Source: Porticoccus hydrocarbonoclasticus MCTG13d (GTDB lineage: Bacteria; Pseudomonadota; Gammaproteobacteria; Pseudomonadales; Porticoccaceae). Taken from it: a stretch of 64,000 nucleotides of DNA. Positions within the stretch are counted from its first letter, which is position 1, and each line of letters begins with the position of its first letter. A program made the position numbers and the translations under genes. The DNA is taken from positions 1,054,001 to 1,118,000 of the forward strand of contig NZ_JQMM01000001.1 of the NCBI RefSeq assembly GCF_000744735.1, read 5' to 3'. Of this stretch, positions 11,067 through 19,956 are shown piece after piece. Under the pieces are notes generated by a model. That model had not been told where the DNA came from. It did not search any database and saw nothing but the letters and a program-made list of their open reading frames with translations.

Positions 11067-12983
11067 TTGAACGACATGGCAAAGAATCTTGTATTGTGGT
11101 TAATCATTGCGGCAGTGTTATTGTCGGTGTTCCAGAATTTCAACCCACCCCCTAAAGAGGACAGCATTAGTTACTCTGCATTTATCGAGGAGGTGCAATC
11201 CGGTCGTGTCAGCAGTGTCGTCATTGAGGGTCTGACGGTCGAGGGCAAACGTGCTGATGGCAGCGCCTTCAAAACGATACGTCCCAACGTTCCCGACTCG
11301 GGTTTGATGAGTGACCTGCTCAATAACAATGTCAGTGTCGAGGGTCGCGAGCCCGAAAAACAGAGCCTCTGGGTGCAGTTGCTGGTAGCGTCCTTTCCGA
11401 TTCTTTTGATTCTCGCTATTTTCATGTTTTTCATGCGCCAGATGCAGGGCGGTGCTGCTGGTCGCGGTGGCCCGATGGCTTTCGGCAAGAGTAAAGCACG
11501 TCTGCTGGGTGAGGATCAGATTAAAACCACATTTGCCGATGTGGCCGGTGTGGATGAAGCCAAAGAAGATGTGCACGAACTGGTGGACTTTCTCCGTGAT
11601 CCGTCCCGTTTCCAGCGTCTTGGTGGCCGTATTCCTCAGGGTGTTTTGATGGTGGGCCCGCCGGGGACGGGTAAGACATTGCTGGCCAAGGCGATTGCCG
11701 GTGAAGCGAAGGTGCCGTTCTTTTCCATCTCGGGCTCTGATTTTGTCGAAATGTTTGTCGGGGTGGGTGCTTCGCGGGTGCGTGATATGTTCGAGCAGGC
11801 CAAGAAGCAGTCGCCCTGTATTATTTTTATTGATGAGATTGATGCCGTTGGTCGTCACCGCGGTGGTGGTTATGGCGGTGGTAACGATGAGCGTGAACAG
11901 ACTCTCAACCAACTGCTGGTTGAAATGGATGGCTTTGAAGGCAATGAGGGCGTTATCGTCATAGCCGCCACTAACCGGCCCGATGTGCTGGATAAGGCGC
12001 TGTTGCGTCCCGGTCGTTTTGACCGCCAAGTCTACGTAAGCCTACCCGATATCCGTGGCCGCGAGCAGATTCTCAAGGTGCATGGCCGCAAAGTTCCCCT
12101 GGACGAGCGCGCTGATCTGGGCATTGTGGCCAGAGGCACTCCCGGTTTCTCGGGGGCCGATCTCGCTAATCTTGTCAACGAGGCATCATTGTTTGCAGCA
12201 CGCGCCAACAAGCGCACAGTGACCATGGAAGAGTTCGAGAAAGCCCGTGACAAGATCATGATGGGTGCCGAGCGGCGTTCCATGGTGATGTCTGAGAAAG
12301 AGAAAGAAAATACGGCTTATCATGAGGCGGGTCATGCCATTGTCGGGCGTATGATGCCCGAACACGATCCGATCCATAAGGTCAGTATTATCCCCCGCGG
12401 TCGCGCGCTCGGTGTCACCCAGTTTCTTCCGGAAGAAGATAAATACAGCATGAGTCGCCGTCAGTTGGAAAGTCAGCTTTGCAGTCTCTTTGGTGGCCGT
12501 ATCGCTGAACAGCTTGTCCACGGGGCTGACGGTGTGACTACCGGTGCATCGAACGATATCGAACGGGCTACCCAGATGGCCCGTAATATGGTGGTACGCT
12601 GGGGTTTGTCCGACAAGATGGGGCCGGTTTTGTATGGCACGGAGGAGTCACAGATTCCGGGTGCCGGCAATACAACCTACTCGGAAGAGACTGCCCGTGA
12701 GATCGATGTTGAAGTGCGTCACGTACTCGATAATTGCTATGAACGTGCGAAAAAAATTCTCGAAGACAACATCGATGTGCTGCATGCCATGAAAGATGCC
12801 TTGATGGAATATGAAACGATTGACGTGGAGCAGGTCGATGACCTCATGGCTCGCAAACCGGTTCGCCCACCTCATGACTGGCGTGACGACGACTTTGGTG
12901 GCAAACCTGCTCCCGGTGATACGCCGCCCGCGGATGATTCCGGTAAACCCGGAGTCGTCGGAGGTCCCGCCGAAGAACATTGA
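11067..12983 (+). CDS. ftsH: ATP-dependent zinc metalloprotease FtsH
   Basis: Inner-membrane hexameric AAA+ protease that degrades damaged membrane proteins and short-lived regulators. 638 residues from the TTG at 11067, chosen because GAGGA lies 7 bases upstream; the internal ATG at 11076 (MAKNL) is the alternative. Order: TM1 (about 8-25), periplasmic domain, TM2 (about 105-125), AAA domain with Walker A GPPGTGKT (197-204) and Walker [13 protein letters not shown], second region of homology, then the peptidase domain with zinc motif HEAGH (419-423). The C-terminus is a disordered Gly/Pro/Asp tail. A GC-rich hairpin follows. Confidence 0.97.
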   Translation: MNDMAKNLVLWLIIAAVLLSVFQNFNPPPKEDSISYSAFIEEVQSGRVSSVVIEGLTVEGKRADGSAFKTIRPNVPDSGLMSDLLNNNVSVEGREPEKQSLWVQLLVASFPILLILAIFMFFMRQMQGGAAGRGGPMAFGKSKARLLGEDQIKTTFADVAGVDEAKEDVHELVDFLRDPSRFQRLGGRIPQGVLMVGPPGTGKTLLAKAIAGEAKVPFFSISGSDFVEMFVGVGASRVRDMFEQAKKQSPCIIFIDEIDAVGRHRGGGYGGGNDEREQTLNQLLVEMDGFEGNEGVIVIAATNRPDVLDKALLRPGRFDRQVYVSLPDIRGREQILKVHGRKVPLDERADLGIVARGTPGFSGADLANLVNEASLFAARANKRTVTMEEFEKARDKIMMGAERRSMVMSEKEKENTAYHEAGHAIVGRMMPEHDPIHKVSIIPRGRALGVTQFLPEEDKYSMSRRQLESQLCSLFGGRIAEQLVHGADGVTTGASNDIERATQMARNMVVRWGLSDKMGPVLYGTEESQIPGAGNTTYSEETAREIDVEVRHVLDNCYERAKKILEDNIDVLHAMKDALMEYETIDVEQVDDLMARKPVRPPHDWRDDDFGGKPAPGDTPPADDSGKPGVVGGPAEEH

Positions 12984-12990
12984 TGGTCCG

Positions 12991-13021
12991 ACAGCCCCGT
13001 CCTTAATGGGCCGGGGGCTGT
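12991..13021 (+). terminator. GC-rich hairpin after ftsH
   Basis: An 8-bp stem ACAGCCCC / GGGGCTGT with a 15-base loop, 8 bases past the ftsH stop. A T-run occurs only about 10 bases later, so it is a weak terminator candidate or a 3'-stabilising element before folP. Confidence 0.45.
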
Positions 13022-13093
13022 ACAGTCACATTTTTTGAGTCGGTGGCAAGGTATCCTGATTCTTTCCTTTCCTCTGTTGATGAGTAAGGTTGA

Positions 13094-13933
13094 ATGACAG
13101 ATCTCACTCATTCGTTCATGGATTTTTCTCTACCGAAAATCATGGCGGTATTGAATATCACACCGGATTCGTTTTCCGATGGCGGTGCGTTTTATGCTGG
13201 CAATAGCCAGCCCGATCTCTCCCGGGTTCTCAACCGTGTTGATTTAATGCTTTCAGAAGGGGCTCACCTGATTGACGTAGGGGGGGAATCCACTCGACCC
13301 GGCGCCGAACCGGTTTCACCTGAAGAAGAGTTGGCGCGTGTTCTGCCAGTGGTTGAAGCGATAGTCAGTCGGTTCGATGTGCCTGTTTCAGTCGACACCA
13401 GTACGCCCACTGTCATTAGTGAAGCGGCTCGTGCTGGCGCCTCAATGATCAATGATGTTCGCGCACTTCGGCGCCCCGGAGCGTTGACTGCTGCCGCCGC
13501 CAGTGGGCTGCCAGTCTGTCTGATGCATATGCTGGGGGAGCCACAACATATGCAGCTGAATCCCGGATATGTGGACATAGCCGCCGACGTAAAGACGTTT
13601 TTGCTGGAGAGGATTGCTGCCTGTGAGGCGGCAGGTATTCCTCGAAGCAGGATTCTGATTGACCCGGGTTTTGGTTTCGGTAAAACCCTGCAACACAATT
13701 TAATATTGTTCAGATCTTTGCCGGAGTTGGTGGATCTGGGATTTCCGGTGATCGTGGGGGTGTCGCGAAAATCTTTGGTCGGGGCTATTCTGGACAAGCC
13801 GGTAGAAGAGCGCATGGTGGGTAGTATTGCGCTCGGCATGTTGGCAATCCAGCGAGGTGTAAAAGTACTGCGGGTACATGATATATCGGCGACCGCCGAC
13901 GCACTTAAAATATTGCAAGCTGTTGAGGGATAA
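13094..13933 (+). CDS. folP: Dihydropteroate synthase
   Basis: Condenses p-aminobenzoate with hydroxymethyldihydropterin pyrophosphate in folate synthesis; the sulfonamide target. 279 residues from the ATG at 13094. Both family signatures are visible: ILDIT-type loop 1 as VLNITPDSFSDGG (residues 19-31) and loop 2 DVGGESTRPGA. Later FGFGKTLQHN and VGVSRKS are the usual pterin- and phosphate-binding segments. glmM begins 3 bases after its stop, so the two are co-transcribed, as folP-glmM is in most relatives. Confidence 0.97.
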   Translation: MTDLTHSFMDFSLPKIMAVLNITPDSFSDGGAFYAGNSQPDLSRVLNRVDLMLSEGAHLIDVGGESTRPGAEPVSPEEELARVLPVVEAIVSRFDVPVSVDTSTPTVISEAARAGASMINDVRALRRPGALTAAAASGLPVCLMHMLGEPQHMQLNPGYVDIAADVKTFLLERIAACEAAGIPRSRILIDPGFGFGKTLQHNLILFRSLPELVDLGFPVIVGVSRKSLVGAILDKPVEERMVGSIALGMLAIQRGVKVLRVHDISATADALKILQAVEG

Positions 13934-13936
13934 AAC

Positions 13937-15277
13937 ATGGCAAGAATGTATTTTGGTACAGATGGTATTCGCGGGCGCGTTGGTGTGCATCCGATCACTG
14001 CAGATTTTGTGCTCAAACTGGGTTGGGCTGCAGGCAAAGTTTTCAGTTCACAGGCTGGTGGACGAAAACTGATTGTTATGGGCAAGGATACTAGGGTGTC
14101 GGGCTATATGTTTGAGTCCGCACTGCAGGCAGGGCTGATTGCTGCCGGCGTCGATGTGGCCCTGTTAGGTCCGATGCCGACCCCCGCTATTGCCTATTTG
14201 ACCCGGACTTTTCGGGCCCAGGCGGGCATTGTCATCAGCGCCTCCCACAATCCTTACTACGATAACGGAATAAAATTTTTTGGCGGTGATGGTTTCAAGT
14301 TGCCCGATGAGGTGGAGCTGGCTATTGAAAGCTATATGGACAAGCCACTGGTGACCGAGGACTCTCTTAAATTAGGCAAGGCGCACCGGGTTCCCGATGC
14401 GGTGGGTCGCTATATTGAGTTCTGCAAAGGTACCCTGCCATCAGGCAGCGACTTCCAGGGTTTGAAAATTGTTGTGGACTGCGCGAATGGAGCCACCTAC
14501 CACACCGGGCCCAGTGTGTTCAGGGAGCTGGGCGCAGAAGTTGTAGAAATGGCGGTGGATCCGGATGGTTTTAATATCAATGAGGATTGTGGCTCCACTC
14601 GTCCCGCCTTGCTACAGGATGCTGTTATCAGCGAGAAGGCCGATATGGGCATCGCGTTTGATGGCGATGGCGATCGGGTGATGTTTGTAGATCACAAGGG
14701 GCATATGGTGGATGGTGATGAATTGCTTTTTGTGATTGCAAAACACCGTCACCAGCGCGGTGAATGCAGTGGTGTTGCCGGAACCTTGATGAGTAACCTG
14801 GGCATGGAGCTTTCTCTCAAGGAACTCGGTATTCCATTTTATCGCGCCAACGTGGGTGATCGTTATGTCATCGAAGCAATGCGTGAGCGCAAATGGCAGT
14901 TGGGGGGTGAGAGTTCGGGTCACATTATCTGCAGTGATCTCACCACTACCGGCGATGGGGTAGTGGCGGCCCTGCAGGTATTGCATGCAATGCGCGATAC
15001 AGATACGCCCCTCAATGCACTCAAAAAAGGCATGCAAAAGTACCCCCAGAAAATGATCAATGTGCGAATCAAGAAGAAATTTAATCTGGAGGATTTTCCA
15101 GCAATTCAGCAAGCTGTTGTGGCTGCGGAGTCAGAGTTGGCAGAACGAGGCCGTGTATTGCTTCGGCCCTCGGGCACCGAGCCTTTGGTGAGGGTGATGG
15201 TCGAGGGAGAGGACGATCAGCAGGTAAATACACTGGTAAAACAAATTGCCGCCGTGGTTGAAAAAGAGATTGGCTAG
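13937..15277 (+). CDS. glmM: Phosphoglucosamine mutase
   Basis: Converts glucosamine-6-phosphate to glucosamine-1-phosphate for UDP-GlcNAc, hence peptidoglycan and LPS. 446 residues, the normal length. The catalytic phosphoserine lies in [19 protein letters not shown] (Ser103 by count), the Mg-binding loop is FDGDGDRV, the sugar-specificity loop is GGESSGHI, and the phosphate-binding loop is [12 protein letters not shown]. It follows folP with a 3-base gap. tpiA begins 161 bases later. Confidence 0.98.
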   Translation: MARMYFGTDGIRGRVGVHPITADFVLKLGWAAGKVFSSQAGGRKLIVMGKDTRVSGYMFESALQAGLIAAGVDVALLGPMPTPAIAYLTRTFRAQAGIVISASHNPYYDNGIKFFGGDGFKLPDEVELAIESYMDKPLVTEDSLKLGKAHRVPDAVGRYIEFCKGTLPSGSDFQGLKIVVDCANGATYHTGPSVFRELGAEVVEMAVDPDGFNINEDCGSTRPALLQDAVISEKADMGIAFDGDGDRVMFVDHKGHMVDGDELLFVIAKHRHQRGECSGVAGTLMSNLGMELSLKELGIPFYRANVGDRYVIEAMRERKWQLGGESSGHIICSDLTTTGDGVVAALQVLHAMRDTDTPLNALKKGMQKYPQKMINVRIKKKFNLEDFPAIQQAVVAAESELAERGRVLLRPSGTEPLVRVMVEGEDDQQVNTLVKQIAAVVEKEIG

Positions 15278-15438
15278 TTTGCTGCGCAAAAGAGTGATCG
15301 ATCCACTGCGACCCCTGATGAGATACCCGGTGCGGCCCATGCGTATCCAGGGCCAGTATTTAGCCGTGCTGACTGGTTGTATGTTTTCTGCAACTCCGCT
15401 AAGATTGCGCCCCTTTTCAGGGTCGGGAAAACCCTAAC

Positions 15439-16179
15439 ATGCGACGTCCATTGGTGGCAGGCAACTGGAAAATGAATGGCAGTCGTGAAGCGATTGACCT
15501 TCTTTTGGACGGGTTGTCGGGGATTAGCACAACAGCTGAAGTAGCCGTTTTCCCACCTTATGTTTATCTCCCGCAAGTGGTATCTACACTCTGTGGTTCC
15601 GGTATTGACGTGGGCGCCCAGAATGTTTCCGAGTATCAGGCTGGCGCCTATACCGGTGAAGTCGCGGCAGACATGTTGTTGGATATCGGGTGTCGCTATG
15701 TGCTCGTGGGTCACTCTGAACGTCGCAGTCTGTTCGGAGAGAAGGACAGGCAGGTAGCGGAAAAATTTGTTGCCAGCCAGCGCAGCGGTCTGATTCCCGT
15801 GCTCTGTGTCGGCGAAACCCTTGAGCAGAGGGCGTCCGGAAAAACCCTGGCCGTGATTGGAGCACAATTAGACGCAGTATTGGAGCGAGCGGGTCTGGAA
15901 TCCGTGTGCAATGGAGTGATAGCCTACGAGCCAGTCTGGGCGATAGGTACAGGCAAAACTGCTACCGCGGAACAGGCACAAGAAATACATCGGGAAATCC
16001 GTCAGCAATTGGGCGAACCCGGGATGAAAACAAGAATACTTTACGGTGGCAGTGTCAAAGCTGCCAATGCTGCAGAGCTGTTTGCACAACAAGATGTTGA
16101 TGGCGCTCTGGTCGGCGGGGCCTCTCTGGATTCAGGCGAATTCAGGGAGATTTGTAAAAAAGCATACGTTGCGAATTGA
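15439..16179 (+). CDS. tpiA: Triosephosphate isomerase
   Basis: Interconverts dihydroxyacetone phosphate and glyceraldehyde-3-phosphate; cytoplasmic dimer. 246 residues. Active-site residues are visible: Lys11 in GNWKMN, His92 in VGHSERR, and Glu164 in YEPVWAIGTG, with the mobile loop after it and the phosphate-binding GGSV and GGAS turns near the end. ATG at 15439. The order glmM-tpiA-secG is conserved in this lineage. Nothing unusual. Confidence 0.98.
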   Translation: MRRPLVAGNWKMNGSREAIDLLLDGLSGISTTAEVAVFPPYVYLPQVVSTLCGSGIDVGAQNVSEYQAGAYTGEVAADMLLDIGCRYVLVGHSERRSLFGEKDRQVAEKFVASQRSGLIPVLCVGETLEQRASGKTLAVIGAQLDAVLERAGLESVCNGVIAYEPVWAIGTGKTATAEQAQEIHREIRQQLGEPGMKTRILYGGSVKAANAAELFAQQDVDGALVGGASLDSGEFREICKKAYVAN

Positions 16180-16192
16180 CTGAATTGAGTAA

Positions 16193-16582
16193 ATGGAAAA
16201 AATTATACTGATCGTTCATTTGTTAACGGCGCTTGCCATTATTGGCATGATTCTGCTGCAACAGGGAAAAGGCGCAGAGGCAGGTGCATCATTTGGTGCC
16301 GGTGCCTCACAAACCATCCTGGGCAGTGCCGGGGGCTGGAATTTCTTCAGCAAAGTAACCGCAATACTGGCAACCCTGTTTTTTGTTACCAGTGTATCTC
16401 TGGCGGTGATCGCCAAAGATAAGGTGGCGGTGGGTGATAAGATTCTGCCAGAGCTGGAAGCTATTCAGCAGATGATGGAGTCAGATGTTCCCAGCGTGGA
16501 AGATGGTGAAGAGATTCCTGTTGCTCCGGGCGGTGATACCGGTTCCGCATCGGATATTCCCGTGCCTGATACGGCGCAATAG
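16193..16582 (+). CDS. secG: Preprotein translocase subunit SecG
   Basis: Small inner-membrane subunit of the SecYEG channel that assists SecA-driven export. 129 residues. Two membrane segments (about 4-22 and 52-72) flank a cytoplasmic loop with the family motif LLQQGKGAEAGASFGAGAS. The acidic, proline/glycine-containing C-terminal tail is typical of the Pseudomonas-type protein. ATG at 16193, 13 bases after tpiA. tRNA-Leu follows 20 bases after the stop, as in E. coli (secG-leuU). Confidence 0.95.
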   Translation: MEKIILIVHLLTALAIIGMILLQQGKGAEAGASFGAGASQTILGSAGGWNFFSKVTAILATLFFVTSVSLAVIAKDKVAVGDKILPELEAIQQMMESDVPSVEDGEEIPVAPGGDTGSASDIPVPDTAQ

Positions 16583-16602
16583 GAAGCATGAAGCAATGTT
16601 TT

Positions 16603-16687
16603 GCCCAAGTGGTGGAATTGGTAGACACGCTATCTTGAGGGGGTAGTGGCGAAAGCCGTGCCGGTTCAAGTCCGGCCTTGGGCACCA
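16603..16687 (+). tRNA. leuU: tRNA-Leu (anticodon GAG)
   Basis: 85-base class II tRNA with encoded CCA. Acceptor GCCCAAG pairs with CTTGGGC, the discriminator is A, the anticodon loop is CTTGAGG (anticodon GAG), the long variable arm is TGGCGAAAGCCG, and the T arm is GCCGG-TTCAAGT-CCGGC. It matches E. coli leuU in type and position after secG. Its 3' end is the left attachment site of the island: bases from 16665 on are repeated at 51474. The gene itself is intact. Confidence 0.97.
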
Positions 16688-16753
16688 TTTCAACATCCAT
16701 AGAAGTCCAAGGATGTACATAAAACCCCGGTTTTCCGGGGTTTTTTGTGTCTG
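16665..16753. repeat. attL: tRNA-Leu 3' end plus terminator
   Basis: Left copy of the island-bounding repeat. It starts with TTCAAGTCCGGCC in the T arm and includes the CCA end, a 33-base spacer and the terminator hairpin, ending GTGTCTG. Cutting inside the tRNA 3' end, which the element restores, is standard for tyrosine integrases of this family. Confidence 0.92.
16721..16746 (+). terminator. Intrinsic terminator after tRNA-Leu
   Basis: A 10-bp stem AAAACCCCGG / CCGGGGTTTT with a TTTT loop and a continuing T-run. It ends the secG-tRNA-Leu transcript and is part of the duplicated att sequence. Confidence 0.9.
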
Positions 16754-16795
16754 GCGTGTCCGTTGAGGTTCATTGCGATGCATTGCCATCCAGTG

Positions 16796-16850
16796 TTTTT
16801 GACGGTATCTTTGACGGTATCGTGGTTCAATTTTGGTTTGATACCGTCAA
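16796..16850. repeat. Three TTGACGGTAT repeats before the integrase
   Basis: The 10-mer TTGACGGTAT occurs twice in direct orientation (16799-16808 and 16811-16820) and once inverted as GATACCGTCAA (16840-16850), touching the integrase start codon. The same 10-mer occurs twice at 51399-51420 near the right end. Paired short repeats inside both ends are what integrase arm-type binding sites look like; they may also let the integrase repress itself. Confidence 0.65.
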
Positions 16851-18074
16851 ATGGCTACTCAACAGCTTACCGATGCCGCAGTAAAGCAAGCCGCTATCAA
16901 GGAGAAGCAATACAAGCTCTCTGACGGGGGTGGCCTGTATCTCCTGATAAAGCCTAACGGCTCCAAGTGCTGGCGATTTGACTACCGATTTGCCGGAAAA
17001 AGAAAAACCCTATCATTGGGGACATACCCCCTGATAAGCCTCAAATCAGTCAGGCTAAAACTGCTTGAGGCGAAGACCCTGTTATCTGATAACAAAGATC
17101 CTGCCAGTGAGAAACAGCGTGAGAAGCGTCAGGCGGATCTTGATCAAGGAAGTTTGTTCTCACCATTGGCTGAGGAATGGTGGAGTCATCAGAAGGGTAC
17201 ATGGAAGGATTTCCATGCTGACCGTGTTTGGGGGCGCATTAGGGATGATGTCTTGCCTTATATTGGTCATATGAGCATCACTGACATACAACCTCCGGAC
17301 ATCATTTCAGTCATTCGAAAGATTGAAAGCAGAGATGCGCTGGATGTGGCTTCCAGGGTGCTACAGGATATTGGGCGAATCTGTCGCTATGCCGTTCAGA
17401 CTGGGCGTCTAATGCACAACCCGGCAGCAGACTTGAAAGGAATCCTGAAAGGGCGAAAAACCAAGCATAGAGATTCTCTTCCAAGAGAAGAGTTACCGGG
17501 ATTTCTTGACGCGCTGAGTGGGTATGAGAACCAAGGGAGGCTTCTCACCAAATTAGCAATACAGTTGTTGTTGCTTACATTTGTTCGCTCAGGAGAGTTA
17601 AGGGGGGCAAAATGGGAAGAGTTCGACCTTGATCAACAGCTTTGGCGCATACCTGGTGATCGGATGAAAATGAAGACAGATCACTTGGTTCCGCTATCTG
17701 ACCAAGCATTGGCTGTTATAAAACAGATCAAGGAAATTAGTGGCCAGTACGAGCTCGTTTTCCCATCTGAGCGCAACCGCTTTGAGGTAATGAGCGATAA
17801 CACGATGCGTCGAGCTATCTTCAAACTAGGGTATGACGGGACTACACCAGGTAAGAGTAAAGCGGTTCCGCATGGCTTTCGAGCAACCGCGTCATCTATC
17901 CTGAATGAAGAGGGGTTCAACCCTGATGCCATAGAGAGGCAGTTGGCTCACCAAGAAAGAAATGGCGTAAGGGCGGCCTACACCCACCATGCGCGGTATT
18001 TAGATGATCGAAAAGAGATGATGCAGTGGTGGGCGGATTATTTGGAATCATTGAAGGTGCGCGACGGGATTTAA
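16851..18074 (+). CDS. P4-type tyrosine integrase
   Basis: Site-specific recombinase that would insert and excise the island at tRNA-Leu. 407 residues: N-terminal DUF4102 arm-binding domain (about 1-90, KLSDGGGLYLLIKPNGSKCW), SAM-like core-binding domain (about 105-190) and a catalytic domain. The catalytic set is visible and complete: Arg246 in VRSGELRGAKW, His341/Arg344 in HGFRATAS, His367 in QLAHQ, and Tyr383 in ARYLDDRKEMMQWWADYL. The ATG at 16851 abuts an inverted TTGACGGTAT site, and no strong ribosome site is seen. It is likely active, and its place next to attL agrees with its role. Confidence 0.95.
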   Translation: MATQQLTDAAVKQAAIKEKQYKLSDGGGLYLLIKPNGSKCWRFDYRFAGKRKTLSLGTYPLISLKSVRLKLLEAKTLLSDNKDPASEKQREKRQADLDQGSLFSPLAEEWWSHQKGTWKDFHADRVWGRIRDDVLPYIGHMSITDIQPPDIISVIRKIESRDALDVASRVLQDIGRICRYAVQTGRLMHNPAADLKGILKGRKTKHRDSLPREELPGFLDALSGYENQGRLLTKLAIQLLLLTFVRSGELRGAKWEEFDLDQQLWRIPGDRMKMKTDHLVPLSDQALAVIKQIKEISGQYELVFPSERNRFEVMSDNTMRRAIFKLGYDGTTPGKSKAVPHGFRATASSILNEEGFNPDAIERQLAHQERNGVRAAYTHHARYLDDRKEMMQWWADYLESLKVRDGI

Positions 18075-18400
18075 TCGTGGTCAGTCTCCGAAATCCAAGG
18101 CACGCTTTGGTCGCTCGACTACCCTGCGGATTCTGATTTTCACCTAGTGTATCCCTTGGGCCGTCGCCGGATCCTATGGATACCTATCATTGGGTGGTTT
18201 TTGAGGGGTTATCTAGCGCACTACATCGATGACAGTTCTGGCCTGCCTTTAGGCTTGAAGGTAGTTTCTCTATTAAGACGTTCATAGGCGGCGAGGATTA
18301 CCGAGGCATCAATCGAACGAAGCGAGTTCGCTGGGGAGCTTGCAGGCATCATGCTCTCCAACAAAATCCATTAAAACCAGCTCAAATCGACTGAAAGCGG
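18075..18400. other. Integrase-BREX intergenic region
   Basis: About 326 bases with no supported gene. One plus frame stays open from the integrase stop to about 18288 and reads protein-like (SLDYPADSDFHLVYPLGRRR), but it has no ATG or ribosome site; it could be a gene remnant. A small inverted repeat CGAAC/GTTCG (18314-18330) could be an operator. The BREX promoter starts at the right edge. Confidence 0.4.
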
Positions 18401-18427
18401 TTGACGATAGTGCCTCTACTTTATACT
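18401..18427 (+). promoter_or_regulatory. Predicted sigma-70 promoter of the BREX operon
   Basis: TTGACG at 18401-18406 and TATACT at 18422-18427, separated by 15 bases, which is shorter than the optimum of 17. It lies about 70 bases upstream of the HTH gene that opens the operon. No other promoter-like gap exists until after brxL, so this probably drives the whole run. Confidence 0.55.
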
Positions 18428-18496
18428 GTCGTGTCACTTCGTCCCGAGGTTTGGCTAGCAATCTCAGGATCTAATAACCTATTTGAGTTGCCAGGA

Positions 18497-18706
18497 ATGA
18501 CCGAAACCGATGATCGCTGGTTATCCATCAGTGAAATCTGCCTTCACCTGGGAGTCAGCAAGGACACCGTCTACAAGTGGATAGACAGGCAAGATATGCC
18601 CGCTCACCGCATGGGCAGACTGTGGAAGTTCAAGAAAGACGAAGTCGATCAGTGGATTAAGGATGGTGGCGCTGCCGATACTTCCGCCTCCGGGGCAGAT
18701 GATTGA
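18497..18706 (+). CDS. Small helix-turn-helix (excisionase/MerR-like) protein, BREX-linked
   Basis: A 69-residue DNA-binding protein. I start it at the ATG at 18497, although the AGGA before it leaves almost no spacing; an upstream TTG at 18488 is possible. The body is a single winged helix of the excisionase type: WLSISEICLHLGVSKDTVYKWI, then HRMGRLWKFKKDEVDQWI, as used by Xis and phage regulators. Its TGA overlaps the brxA ATG (TGATG), so it is the first gene of the BREX operon. It may regulate BREX, taking the place held elsewhere by the WYL-type regulator BrxR, or act as an excisionase for the island. Which of the two cannot be told from sequence. Confidence 0.8.
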   Translation: MTETDDRWLSISEICLHLGVSKDTVYKWIDRQDMPAHRMGRLWKFKKDEVDQWIKDGGAADTSASGADD

Positions 18707-19320
18707 TGGTTGCTGTCCGCTATCAAATGTCCTTCACCTCGGGGGGACTGCTTCACCGCGAGTCGATCCGACTTGCTGAGCTGTATTTGGAGCTTGGCGA
18801 CTGGGAAGCGGTAAAGGAAACTGCGCTAGCTGGCAACCTCCTTCAAGTGCGGGCGCAGAGCACGGCCCGACGCCAAATCCGGGAAATTCTGTCGCGGCTC
18901 AAGCTCTTGAGTAGCGAGGAGCTGAGGTGTTTGGTACAGGGCACTTATCAGGAGCAGGCCAGCCTTCTCTGGGTGGTTATCTGCCGACGTTACCAGTTTA
19001 TCCAGGATTTTACTCTAGAGGTATTGCGCGAGCACTTTGCGAACTTGAAGACCCACTTGAATCCAGATGATTACGAAGCTTTCTATAACAAGAAGGCTGA
19101 GTGGCATCCGGAGCTGGACGCCATCAGCAATTCGACTCGCCTGAAGCTCAAGCAGGTTATCTTTCGCATGCTGCGCGAAGCCAACCTATTGACTGCTGAT
19201 TACAGCATTCACCCGGTGCTTCTCTCTCCGAGCCTGGTGGCAATCATTCAACGCAGCAATGCAGAATCTCTTCGTTATCTTCCCGGCGTCGCTGCAACCA
19301 AGACAGGAGTCAGAGCGTGA
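18706..19320 (+). CDS. brxA: BREX protein BrxA (DUF1819)
   Basis: Core component of type 1 BREX, a small DNA-binding inner-membrane-independent protein in characterised systems; its exact role in phage exclusion is unsettled. 204 residues from the ATG at 18706, the usual family size. Recognised by the DUF1819 pattern: MSFTSGGLLHRESIRLAELY near the start, an all-helical body, FYNKKAEWHPELDAIS, and the C-terminal region with FRMLREANLL and IHPVLLSPSL. It is coupled at both ends: its start overlaps the HTH stop and its TGA overlaps the brxB GTG (GTGA). Confidence 0.93.
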   Translation: MVAVRYQMSFTSGGLLHRESIRLAELYLELGDWEAVKETALAGNLLQVRAQSTARRQIREILSRLKLLSSEELRCLVQGTYQEQASLLWVVICRRYQFIQDFTLEVLREHFANLKTHLNPDDYEAFYNKKAEWHPELDAISNSTRLKLKQVIFRMLREANLLTADYSIHPVLLSPSLVAIIQRSNAESLRYLPGVAATKTGVRA

Positions 19321-19928
19321 ACAGGGATATTGAAAAGCAGCCATTACCGGTTCGTTACCAGCACCTATACGACGTCATCTCTGGCGAGCGCTTCCTCAAG
19401 AAACAGGGACTGAACAGTGAAGTGCCTTTCTTTATCTGTCCGTTCAAGCCAGAAGAAGCGGTGGAAATGTCCCGCCTGAGCCGACAGCTGGTCAACCGGC
19501 TCGAACAGACTGGCGTCCGAGTGTTGGAAATCAATCTCTACGATTTGTCTGTTGAGATCCTCAAGGGGGAAAATATCTGGGACCGCGCCCTCGAAATTGA
19601 GCCGACGGTTTCCAAGCACGAGTTCCTGGAGTTTATGCAGAGCGTGCTGGATCCGGAGAACAACTTGATTCCGGCCATTGCAGCCCGACTGTCCCTTCAA
19701 GAGTTTGATGTGCTGTTCCTTGCCGGCGTGGGGGAGGTTTTCCCCTACATCCGCTCACACAACGTGTTGAACAACCTGCAGAGCACCGCCAAGGATCGGC
19801 CGACTGTCATGTTCTTCCCCGGCGAGTACACACACTCGGTAGAAAAGGGGGCATCCCTGGACCTCTTTGGCCGCCTCCACGACGACAAGTACTACCGAGC
19901 CTTCAATATATTTCACTGCGAGCCTTGA
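19317..19928 (+). CDS. brxB: BREX protein BrxB (DUF1788)
   Basis: Core BREX component of the DUF1788 family, 203 residues, within the family range. GTG start at 19317, overlapping the brxA stop. Characteristic segments: HLYDVISGERFLKKQGLNSE at the N-terminus, VPFFICPFKP, the central FDVLFLAGVGEVFPYIRSH, and TVMFFPGEYTH, followed by the basic/aromatic end HDDKYYRAFNIF. The fold suggests an alpha/beta protein. No catalytic role is established for the family; it is required for BREX in studied hosts. brxC starts 28 bases downstream. Confidence 0.92.
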   Translation: MNRDIEKQPLPVRYQHLYDVISGERFLKKQGLNSEVPFFICPFKPEEAVEMSRLSRQLVNRLEQTGVRVLEINLYDLSVEILKGENIWDRALEIEPTVSKHEFLEFMQSVLDPENNLIPAIAARLSLQEFDVLFLAGVGEVFPYIRSHNVLNNLQSTAKDRPTVMFFPGEYTHSVEKGASLDLFGRLHDDKYYRAFNIFHCEP

Positions 19929-19956
19929 TGGCCGATGATCCTGCGAGGAAAAAGTG

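Noticed and set aside
11118-12029. 303-codon minus-strand open frame inside ftsH
   Set aside because: Antisense to the conserved AAA domain; low-complexity Thr/His-rich product with no family.
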